DNA of 64,000 nucleotides from Symbiodinium natans (lineage: Eukaryota > Sar > Dinophyceae > Suessiales > Symbiodiniaceae). Below are positions 31,501-39,016 of the stretch, piece by piece; the first letter of the stretch is position 1; each line of letters begins with the position of its first letter. Below the pieces are notes generated by a model, which saw only the letters and a list, made by a program, of their open reading frames with translations, searched no databases and was not told the DNA's origin. Made by a program: the position numbers and the translations under genes. Where the stretch lies: contig CAJNDS010002613.1 in the NCBI GenBank assembly GCA_905221605.1, positions 1 through 64,000 of the forward strand. Direction: 5' to 3'.

Positions 31501-34500
31501 TTGTGAGGAATGACAAACCCACAACCTCGAAGCTTCGCAACGTCCTGGTTATCAAGTTGGTAAACTGACCTACAGGTGTAGGCAGTAATGCTCCAACGTT
31601 CACCTTTCCAAGGCCTTACGGAATGGGATGTCTTCGGGTCAAAAACAACAATCTTGTTGTGACTGTCATGGACCATCCCAGGGAGTTTGGTGCCTACAGA
31701 ATCCTTGACCTCTAGATAATTTTTATTGGTTTTCATAGCGTTCGGGTCATGAATCCAAAGGCCACCATTGGAAAACTCTCCCACGGCAATCGTAACATTG
31801 AGATGGTCTTTGTGATTGTTCACATCCTTATGGACCTTGATAGGCGAGTTCTGGTTGATGCAAAGTGAGGAACAGCTCTCCAACTCCGCGCCTCTCTTGC
31901 GAAGAAACGCGATGAGATACTTGATAGTGTTAACATGGCGTCCAGTTCTCTTGGTTACACCATGAAACCCTCCGTGCGCAAAGGCACCAAGTATCACGTA
32001 CTTCTCTTTGCTATTGCCATGCTTCTCTCCTAGTGCTTTTCTTCTACTCCTACCTGCTCCGAAATTGACGGTGCGCAAGAGATCAACGCATGATCGCTCC
32101 GAGAAGTCGTGCTTCTCCAGAAGCTGCAAAGCAATCTCTTCAGAGCTGCGATCAGGCATTTCACTTCTGATAACCGGCTGAATCTCATCGGACTTAGATT
32201 CACGCGCAGGGCAGGCAGTGCCCTCCTTCCACGATTTGAGGAAAGGCACATTATCTCGAACATCAAGGAAAACTCTTTCACCCTCAGGAGTCTTCAAGTA
32301 AGGGCGAGCGCAGGCTCTCCAAATGAAATCGAAACCTTGCTCCATGCAACGCTGTCCTATGGAGAGGACTGAAGGAGTGTCGGGCAGCACATAAGGCTTG
32401 GCAGAAATAGCAATCGACGGAACATCGACATCACATTGCTTGTCAGCGGAGCTGGGACCGTTCGCGGTCATGATGTTGATCGGCTGCTCAGACTCATAAG
32501 CCTTCAAATGCTGGAGATCCCTCTCAGCGATTAGGTCTTGTGCACTCCCCGTGTCGCCAATCCATTCAAGGTTAAGCATCTTAGAGGACCCTTTAGTCTT
32601 AGCAGGGCACGACATTCTGAAACCCTTTGGGATACAGTGATTACATCCAATCTCCGAATCACACTCCCAGCGGCAGGCCGGGACGTCGTCCTTGGTAGAG
32701 ATGGAAGCTTTCAGCATCTTCGCTGACATCTGGGCCTCTCGGATGGAGTCTGCTCTGGTTTCTGGAACAAAATCCAAAGGCTTTTCTCCTCGATGCTTAC
32801 GGTTGGTGGGCGATACTGGAGTGAACCTCGCGTTGGGATCACTAACAGGAATGTTAATGTAATCGACTTCAGAGCTGAAATTTACCGCTGGTAGCGCCAG
32901 ACTATAGGGATACGTGCAATTGGTGATCTGGTCCGTCCACTCCTTCCGGAGGGAGAAAGCATCGGCTTGGGTGGCCGAACCAGCAACAAGAGCACTAAGG
33001 AGACATACAACAGCAGGGATACCGCCTGAAGGCTTCTTTCTGCCTGAGCCCTTCGAGTTCTTGGAGCCTTGACTTCCCTTGGAATTCCTGCTACCCTTAG
33101 AACCCTTGGAGCTAGAGCGAGAAGACTTGCGATCTTTCTTCTTCTTGCGGTCCTTCTTCTTCCCTTTGCCTTTTGACCCCTTCCCACTGGTTTCGGAAGG
33201 CGCAGCTGCACCTGGCTTGCCCGTGTGGAGAAAATTGCAGTTCTCCCCCCGATCGCAACGTCCTTGCTTGTAGAACTTGCAGATCTTAGGCTTACCACCG
33301 GGGCTTGCAGAGTTTGCTTGTGAGCCAGCCGGCGTAGCGGAGCGGCCGCGTCCCTTGGCCGGAGTCTGGTGCTTGTACTTACATTGGTCACCTTTGGTAC
33401 AGGAACCATTACGGACCCATGAAATGCAGAAACCTTTAGGAACCCTCTTAGGTGCAGGTGCGGTGGGCACAGCAGGACTGCCCGTCTGTCGAGCCATCCG
33501 TTCCCGGTTGCGTTCAAGGCGCTTCCTGTTGAGGTGCGCATTCGCAGCATCATACAGGAAACTGTAGGACCGTTCTTTGGAACCTTCAAGAGCTCTTTCA
33601 TAGATGTTGATGTCATGCGAGAGAGCCTTGACCTTCTTGACCTGTCTGTGGAATAGTGGTTCGAGGAATGATGCTTCAGGGGTTTTGGGAATCCCCGACA
33701 ACACCGTGTCCCAATTTCGCATAAAGGTGAGAAGATTCTCATTGAGCAGCGTGACTGAAAGCAAATCTTCCATGTCATACACCGCTCCGTGCTGAGCGTT
33801 CGTCGCAAAGTAGTTGTGAATCCTGAAGAGAATCTGCCTTCCTCTAACTGGGCGTCCGGCGTTGGCCTCTGTTTCTTTGAAGGTGTCCACCTGACGTGCA
33901 AAGTCGCCTTCCAGGATGTTTGACAGAGCTGAAAGGATCTTAGCATCAAGGGTGGTGAATCCTTCCGGATCACGAAGGGTTTCCTCCTTCATATCGGCTT
34001 CCCAAACCCTAGACAACCATTCGAAAGCTTTGTCGGGCTTATCAGATGCAGCTACAACAGCGTCACGAACTCTGATGCGCCAATTGCGATAGCTCTCAGG
34101 CTGAGGAAACTTTGGGACTAAAACCTTCTCAGCTTCCTTGGTTTTGGGAGCCTTATCCGATGACTCGGCTTTATCGGCATCTTTGTCATTTGAACCACCT
34201 TTCATCATCTTCTTGAAAAATCTCTTCATCTCTTTTGGTGAAATCGCCGAAGATGAGGAAGAATCAGAGGACGAAGATGAGTCCCTCTTTTTCTTCTTCT
34301 TCTTCTTCTTCTTCTTCTTCTTCTTCTTCTTCTTTTTGTCGTCCTTCTTTTTCTTCTTGTCTCCATCATCATCATCATCGTCATCATCTGGGTCACCTGG
34401 CTTGCCTTTGCCTTGGCCAGGCGGTGTGTCGAGGCGATGCACCTGTGGGAGGCCGGGCGGTGGCCCGCTAGGACCAGGGTTGCCTTCCGGCTCCCGATGA

Positions 34501-35483
34501 TGGGGCGAATCGGTCTGACTGGCAGCCTTCTGTAGCATCTCTTGAGCTTGAAGCAGCTTAGCACGAAGATCAGAGTTCTCGCTCGTGAGTGCTGAGCGAT
34601 GCTCGGCTTCAGAATTGAAGCGTCCGAGCATAGCATTGAATTCAACCTTCATGCTCTCAACCTGTTCGGATAGCCTCGCATTGTGAACGGCGTACTCACT
34701 CTGAACATTGTGAGGAAGCCTCTCAAGCTTGGAGTACTCGGCATTAGCGTAGGCTTCCGCCTCGCAAAGACGCTTGTGAAGCTCAATGGCTTCAGTCCTT
34801 GCTCTGGCAAGAGCAGCAGAATGCTGATCAATGATACCTTGATCGTTGCTCGACTTAGTGGCGGCTTCACTCTCAAGCTGCTTAAGATTGTTTTGAAGGA
34901 CGGTATACTCATGACGCAATTGTGCCACCTTGGATGTGGCCTGGGAACTAAGTATGTTGATTTCCTCCCTATGAGCCTCCCCTATGGCTCCTAGAATTTC
35001 CCTGTGGCGCGCCTCTGCGGCCATGGCAACGGCTGGCCCAGTATCGGCGTTGACGTGGATGTCAACCTGGCTCAGCGCCAATTGCCTTGCGTCGACTTGA
35101 TTCACCTGGAGCTGCCTACGGTCTATGTTCTGGGCATTGAATGTCGGAGAGAACACTGAATGAGCTCTCTCTGTCGGTGAGTATGCTGGGGTGCTTAGCC
35201 CTGGAACCATGTTCCACGAGTTCATGGAGCCTAAACCTGGAACATTACCAGTTGCAAGGCGTTGCTCGCTAACTGCTCCGACATGCATGATTCTCGGATC
35301 GTTCTGGGCTGAAAGCATTGCCAAGTTCTCTTGGCTGAGCGGCATAATCTCACCATCCCTGGGGGGAGGGTTTGTCGATACAGCTGTAGGTTCCCCTACA
35401 ACGGGGTTGCTAAGCAGTGACATTGTTTCATCCTCCACAGGTACGGGGATTGCTGCAGCATTTCCGGGAGATTGCCCTTCCAT
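28395..35483 (-). CDS. Retrotransposon polyprotein part 1: Gag, protease, 2OG-oxygenase-like, integrase, RT
   Basis: The frame starts at an ATG 44 bp inside the 5' LTR. Residues 150-330 are coiled coil, followed by a Lys tract (about 383-400) and Ser run. Two zinc fingers follow: Cys686-Cys695-Cys701-His705 (C-x8-C-x5-C-x3-H) and Cys735-Cys743-Cys749-His753 (C-x7-C-x5-C-x3-H). These are CCCH rather than the usual CCHC knuckle. The protease motif is DTGS at Asp977. An oxygenase-like segment has HKD (His1218, Asp1220) and a distal His1287 with Arg1296. Integrase shows an HHCC motif near 1470-1485 and catalytic Asp1511, Asp1573, Glu1604. RT shows QADGKQAY (Asp2152) and YVDD (2242-2245). The true frame is lost at about 28652, where one base is missing; the last 85 or so residues are out of frame. 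Confidence 0.92.
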   Translation of the reverse strand: MEGQSPGNAAAIPVPVEDETMSLLSNPVVGEPTAVSTNPPPRDGEIMPLSQENLAMLSAQNDPRIMHVGAVSEQRLATGNVPGLGSMNSWNMVPGLSTPAYSPTERAHSVFSPTFNAQNIDRRQLQVNQVDARQLALSQVDIHVNADTGPAVAMAAEARHREILGAIGEAHREEINILSSQATSKVAQLRHEYTVLQNNLKQLESEAATKSSNDQGIIDQHSAALARARTEAIELHKRLCEAEAYANAEYSKLERLPHNVQSEYAVHNARLSEQVESMKVEFNAMLGRFNSEAEHRSALTSENSDLRAKLLQAQEMLQKAASQTDSPHHREPEGNPGPSGPPPGLPQVHRLDTPPGQGKGKPGDPDDDDDDDDGDKKKKKDDKKKKKKKKKKKKKKKKKRDSSSSSDSSSSSAISPKEMKRFFKKMMKGGSNDKDADKAESSDKAPKTKEAEKVLVPKFPQPESYRNWRIRVRDAVVAASDKPDKAFEWLSRVWEADMKEETLRDPEGFTTLDAKILSALSNILEGDFARQVDTFKETEANAGRPVRGRQILFRIHNYFATNAQHGAVYDMEDLLSVTLLNENLLTFMRNWDTVLSGIPKTPEASFLEPLFHRQVKKVKALSHDINIYERALEGSKERSYSFLYDAANAHLNRKRLERNRERMARQTGSPAVPTAPAPKRVPKGFCISWVRNGSCTKGDQCKYKHQTPAKGRGRSATPAGSQANSASPGGKPKICKFYKQGRCDRGENCNFLHTGKPGAAAPSETSGKGSKGKGKKKDRKKKKDRKSSRSSSKGSKGSRNSKGSQGSKNSKGSGRKKPSGGIPAVVCLLSALVAGSATQADAFSLRKEWTDQITNCTYPYSLALPAVNFSSEVDYINIPVSDPNARFTPVSPTNRKHRGEKPLDFVPETRADSIREAQMSAKMLKASISTKDDVPACRWECDSEIGCNHCIPKGFRMSCPAKTKGSSKMLNLEWIGDTGSAQDLIAERDLQHLKAYESEQPINIMTANGPSSADKQCDVDVPSIAISAKPYVLPDTPSVLSIGQRCMEQGFDFIWRACARPYLKTPEGERVFLDVRDNVPFLKSWKEGTACPARESKSDEIQPVIRSEMPDRSSEEIALQLLEKHDFSERSCVDLLRTVNFGAGRSRRKALGEKHGNSKEKYVILGAFAHGGFHGVTKRTGRHVNTIKYLIAFLRKRGAELESCSSLCINQNSPIKVHKDVNNHKDHLNVTIAVGEFSNGGLWIHDPNAMKTNKNYLEVKDSVGTKLPGMVHDSHNKIVVFDPKTSHSVRPWKGERWSITAYTCRSVYQLDNQDVAKLRGCGFVIPHKRVPIAPASADDPDERTLRELMEEDTPVRPLPDRTKPTVKLKAKPKPEPKAKSEPRDGVRDSGLLRSDGAARVRAILDGSRPAPPSDEVRAEPDIGPPAPAVADAPDGEAASSDDPETPEHRARSRSKEALIKESTTREHLMTHVPKNPYCQICQRAKMYKPPSYKKETSTIEAEVFGDHVTADHLILHRDKQTVIEDSRLALVVKDVATCFMYAYPAALKSEDECLVALQHFASAKDNVETFYSDKSKELEAAAKTLGWRHELSKAYIHQSNAVAERAVRATTEGTRTNLIQAGISHVYWPFALEHACTAYNISNPGGKEFTPWFKRFGVAFPEEPLPFGCRIDVWVGPKAQRKGRDRFEPTSEPAIFMGYKFQPGMKWRKEVFAIHLKQLNKHDFHECLKPVVASQYKLTDGKIVFPMRERYERVQAGLASDATEGPVSQSLTNQDAEAADEQLPAPADREVEPPKKVLDPKTGKEIDLPEGGRYYDSGGTLGRKYGGTRGSKKPESIPSYLWVNMSKKQKEKAVVDETREQALRDMETPTEGSAGSSSAAAAAPAASKDHWEVRLNECKLIRYHYVPRREMFSPDITDCPIELSRISKQRSTTIIPVGGVDVIHEDDDWKNVRKRNRKTSFKWIGKTEFILDRIHSPAPDGDGKDAFPAMPTVPHEPEHREKISSNLPVSEDEVRELFALVARPVGRREILEDPKAQAALDVEWNKLMVKKAWDMGSVREWKDVSDEAIKKGKKVHVGKVFEICVEKGSELPKGDPQRKFKGRTVFQGNNVKDENSDQALVSELGSSPATMEAGKALDAYGHAPGNDCQQADGKQAYAQTTLKGKETWVRLPPDRWPSAWKGKYKDPVVRLTLALYGHPDSGGFWELHCEKMLGEVGFQLVFPAAWPSVFFHPQLRLLLAVYVDDFKMAGPKANMKKGWELISSKIDMDSPSPIGRYWVASTSLRAQTLSILIILLLTSLTRTFVIPLPRRLPLQSCVRTTLNSIPKKVSWCVTMCNPGVHSMPCRPLKPSFVPLVNIDSRK
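34284..34336. repeat. (CTT)n microsatellite coding the Lys tract
   Basis: A near-perfect TTC/CTT triplet run on the plus strand (AAG on the coding strand) encodes about 17 consecutive lysines in the Gag region of the retrotransposon. Length variation between copies is expected. Confidence 0.9.
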
Positions 35484-35507
35484 GACACCGGCAGGTAGTG
35501 TTAGAGT

Positions 35508-35526
35508 CTACGGCTGATAACCTTTT
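35508..35526 (-). other. Candidate primer-binding site
   Basis: Directly after the 5' LTR the minus strand reads AAAAGGTTATCAGCCG. The core GGTTATCAGC resembles the initiator-tRNA-complementary site used by many copia elements (TGGTATCAGA type). It is not identical and starts a few bases inside, so it is only a candidate. Confidence 0.4.
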
Positions 35527-35639
35527 TGTTACCAGCGGAAAGCCCTAAACTCAACGAGTACAGTGCAACGCACTTTTTGTCTTGAGCCAACAAAGTAGCG
35601 TAAGTATGGTAATACAGCTGATATCTTGAAGTATCGACA
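35527..35639 (-). repeat. 5' LTR (113 bp)
   Basis: Identical to 20688-20800. In element orientation it starts TGTCGATACTTC just after the flank GAGGCCTC and ends GGTAACA. It should carry the promoter. TTGGCTCAAG (complement of 35581-35590) matches the 3' end of the dinoflagellate spliced leader. GCCTC precedes it directly and is found three bases beyond the end of the other LTR, suggesting a 5-bp target duplication. Confidence 0.95.
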
Positions 35640-36900
35640 GAGGCCTCAAAGGGGTTTAGGGTTTAGGGTCAAGGCAGGCAAGGGTTTAGCGTTTCGGCTC
35701 TCACACTCGCACAAGGCAGGCAAGATTCGGTCGGAAGGTCCACTTACTACGACAGTCGTCGGGATTCCCATCTCACAAGGACCAAACAAAGAGGGTTTAG
35801 GAGTCAGTGTGCATGTTGTGTAAACAAGCGCAACAGATGCCCCATGATGCATCTCAGCGCAGTTGCTAGATCTTACTGGTATTGACACGCTCAAGTGGTC
35901 GCGTGCCGAGTTGTTCAAGGTCATTATGTTGCTGATCCAGAGTCTGCTCGCAAGACTGCTTGGTTAGATCGTGTGCCTTGAAGTTCTACCCGTTTCTGTG
36001 CCGAGAGGCAGCCTTCGTGACGGCGATGCCCCACACCAGCGCGCCTGAACGCGATTGCAACAAACCTACACAAGTTGGCTCCATTCTCGCGATGGAGAAC
36101 CAGGAGAGTCTCAAGTCCCTTGCGACGGTCCGGCACAACACATGCGGAGGCAGGCGCCTAGTGTGCAAGCTGTCGCGAGCCTTAGCAGGCTTTCTTTTAG
36201 TGACAGTGCTACAGCACCCAACCCTCACAAAATGCAAGCATTCGATGCACGACAGCATTCCGCCTCTTTGAGCGGCCATTATGCGTTAAGTGATTCCAAA
36301 ATGAACTGGAAAAACAGCATGCAGGAACTGGGAAACAACATGATAGCAATGACCTGTTCACAACACCTTCCGAGCAGGGAAAAGCGGAGGAGTCTGGCAC
36401 AGGCAGCCCTTCGCCGCACACTGCACACCTGTTCGGTGCTGATTTGCTCACACCGTCTCAGCTTCGGCTAGTGCCAAATGCGATGCTCTAGCTTGCGTGT
36501 CGGTATTCCTGCCCCTCGACTCGACAGTGCTTGATAATGCTTCTTATGCATGCCTTACAGTTTATGGCCGCGGGAGCAAGCAAACTCGGTTCAGGCTAGC
36601 CTGTTGCATAGTCGAGCCAATTGCAGCTCGACTGTGCATGTGCTTTTGCACAGGCCAGCAACATCTAGCAATCAAGCAGCAAGCCGTTGGCAACAGCTGT
36701 CTGCAGGGCGTGTCACTATGCAGCAGCATAGAACTGTACTGAAGTCGTGTACTTGTTGATTCAAAAACCAACCCTACCCTGAAAGCCAAGAGGTAGCAGG
36801 CAGTTGCTCAAGATTTGCTGAAATTTGCTCCTAGGAAACCCCGTGTGCTAGTATGCCGCCTAGGCAGCGACGCGCAAGACAGTGTGGACATCCTACAAGA
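35640..36900. other. Flank of the retrotransposon; no firm gene
   Basis: The first 100 bp contain TTTAGGG-like words and CGCACAAGGCAGGCAAG, which also occurs on the opposite flank near 20607-20623. Minus-strand frames at 35.92-36.28 kb are open but not recognised. Nothing else is supported. Confidence 0.35.
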
Positions 36901-36970
36901 AGAAGCAGCTTCAAAAAATTGTCTATTCCCATGTGTCAGGGGTCAGAAGGCATAGACGGAGCCAAATGGT

Positions 36971-37431
36971 TCAGAAGCGCTCTTCATTGGACGCATAGCC
37001 CACCAGGCTTCGAAAAGCATTCAGACCCAGCACGTTACCTTTGATTTTGGGAGGCTCGCTGGGAAATTCCGGGTCAACTAGATCGAGGTTTAGGTGGGAA
37101 GGACTATGGGAAGAGGTTGCGTGGATATACTCTGAGGGCAACGACTGCATCATCAACCATCAGCGCAAAGCCCATGCCCATACCTCAAAGCTTACCCTCG
37201 CCTGCCAAGCTGCTCACAGCCGACTTCAGGAACGTTTTCAGCAAAAGAACCTCGAAAGTTTTGACTGCCATGCAATCTGACGCTTTGGTTTCGGAAAGTG
37301 CGATCTAGCTCCGCTTGGAACCTAATTCTCTTAATGCTATCGTCACCGAGTTGCGATGAGAAACTCGGGTCCAACTGGACCCACCTCCGAGGGCAACACC
37401 CACTACGTGCAATGCTAAATCGCTGTGACAC
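36971..37431 (-). other. Exon-like minus-strand stretches, unassigned
   Basis: Three segments have coding-like composition: about 37330-37430 (contains VQLDPSFSSQLGDDSIKRI), about 37200-37290 (contains MAVKTFEVLLLKTFLKSAVS) and about 37060-37140 (contains NLDLVDPEFPSEPPKIKGN). They lie in different minus frames, as expected for exons of one gene, but I could not join them or name the product. Confidence 0.35.
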
Positions 37432-37812
37432 ATGTCCTCCCCTTGATGATGTTACTATCTACAGCCGACGTCCTTTCACACAAGTGTGCTACGACATTCA
37501 TGACGACATCTAGCCGACAAGCGAAGGACAGCTAAATTCGCCCTTCACACCTCTTCAGAGAAATCCTCATACCGCAGATCGGCTGTAGCAATGTTCGCCT
37601 GACATACAGATGGCACAGTCGATTCACTGCAGGGCACAAGGAGCAGAGAATCTTCAGAGAAGCAGCACGAAACACCACGCAAGCACTGAGAGCGTGCGTT
37701 TGGCTTCATACTGACAGGAACAGCCTTCGGCCTTAGAACACCTTAAGCCACCCGACGTACTATCGAAAATTCGCTCTATGAGCACACCGATCGGCCCGAG
37801 GGCAGCAAGCGG

Positions 37813-37998
37813 TCACTCTGGAGTAGCAGGCTCGCACTTGGGTATCGGTGGCGCTTTTCTCTGTTGGACTGCAAGGTCAGCAAAGCGAAGCGCGCGAAGC
37901 CCACTAACCGATCGGGCATGCAATGCGAAAGCATTCCCGAGCCCTCCGGCCATCGCAGCAACGAGCCCCTGCAGCCGCACCGCAATATCCTCAGGCAC
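37813..37998 (-). other. Exon-like open stretch, unassigned
   Basis: A 61-codon minus-strand frame is Ala/Leu-rich and amphipathic (contains DIAVRLQGLVAAMAGGLGNA). It ends in a stop. There is no recognised family. It may be a terminal exon or chance. Confidence 0.25.
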
Positions 37999-38327
37999 AC
38001 TTGGTCACGCGGCACATCCCTGTTCCAATTGCCGACAAAGCATGCCCACGCTTCGGCCTCCACCACCACACGTCGAAACGTCAATCTCGGCGGCTCATTC
38101 CTCAGGCTGCCGAAGGCAGATGACACCAGCTTCTCGTGTCGTCCTTCTCGTTTTTTCTGCAGCAGGCAGCAGGAAACCTCCTTTTTCACAAGGGACTCGA
38201 CTGCTGCCCCGATTGCCCAGCCCGGCCCTTTTCGAGGTTGAACGGAGTCCTGCTGCTTCTCCTAAGCCTTGTTTGCACTTCTTCATTGGCAAAACATGGT
38301 AGTGTTGCTGCACAACGGCGCATCTTA

Positions 38328-38330
<3 letters not shown>

Positions 38331-38361
<31 letters not shown>

Positions 38362-38381
38362 TACATATATATATATATGTA
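38331..38381. repeat. (AT)n microsatellite
   Basis: Two runs of AT dinucleotides separated by a short GCATAC interruption. Confidence 0.95.
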
Positions 38382-38459
38382 TAAACTAAACCCTAGAATA
38401 TGGCATAAAGAATACACAAACACACAAAATATCAACATCCACACCCATGAGCCCAACAG

Positions 38460-38660
38460 GCCCAACATCCACCCCTCAAGGGTTTGCGTTGGCCCAACAT
38501 CCACCCCTCAAGCGTGGATGTTACGTTGCACCTCGAGCGTGGACGTTGGCCCAACATCCACCGGTGGTGGGCCACCCCTTAAGCGCGGATGTTGGCCCAG
38601 CATCCACCCCTCAAGCGTGGATGTTGGCTCACCAAACATCCACCCGTCAGCGGACGGTGC
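38460..38660. repeat. Tandem hairpin repeat (CATCCACCCC...GTGGATG)
   Basis: About five diverged copies of a unit of 32-60 bp. Each contains CCAACATCCACC and, in most copies, CAAGCGTGGATGTTGG, so that CCAACATCCAC pairs with GTGGATGTTGG within one unit. The result is a series of potential stem-loops. It may be a miniature inverted-repeat array or a structured satellite. Confidence 0.8.
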
Positions 38661-39016
38661 ATCATGACCCGGCACAGCTGGCCCGACCACGCACCAGATT
38701 CCCCCCCCTTCCCCCTCGCCCACCCCTCTCGCCCCCCACCGACTTCTTTGCTGACATTGTCTCTCACAGTTTACGCAACATGTTTTCGTAGATTCGGTGT
38801 TAATCTGCTCCAGGAGACCAAAGGAAAAGGAAACAAAACCGGACCAGGGCCGGAGGGTCGGAGGGCCGTGGAACCGACAAAAAACAATTGAGCCACAGAG
38901 TTGTTGCAGGGTGCTGTTGCATTCGTATTCCGATCTGGTACAACAATACAGAGCATACTCAGTTGCAACAATAGCCGCCCCCTCCCCAACCCTCCTAGCT
39001 TCGGGAGCCCGCTTTG

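Larger units (their letters stand above)
20688..35639 (-). mobile_element. Copia-type LTR retrotransposon with expanded cargo, about 15 kb
   Basis: Two identical direct repeats of 113 bp bound the element. It contains a Gag-like region, aspartic protease, integrase, reverse transcriptase and RNase H in that order, the copia (Ty1) arrangement. The minus-strand product starts at 35483, only about 40 bp after the 5' LTR. A polypurine tract abuts the 3' LTR. The coding region extends far beyond RNase H, to 21051, adding methyltransferase-like, SGNH-like, Tpt1-like and zinc-ribbon segments. LTR identity implies recent insertion. Two frameshifts and one in-frame TGA nevertheless interrupt the frame, so this copy is unlikely to be autonomous unless they are sequence errors or are recoded. 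Confidence 0.93.

Noticed and set aside
32882-33973. Minus-strand frame of 363 codons overlapping Gag in another frame
   Set aside because: The main frame carries the zinc fingers; this one is Arg/Ser-rich shadow text with no motif.
38331-38660. Possible CRISPR array at the spaced repeats
   Set aside because: Units vary in length and sequence, spacers are not unique, there are no cas genes, and the window is eukaryotic.
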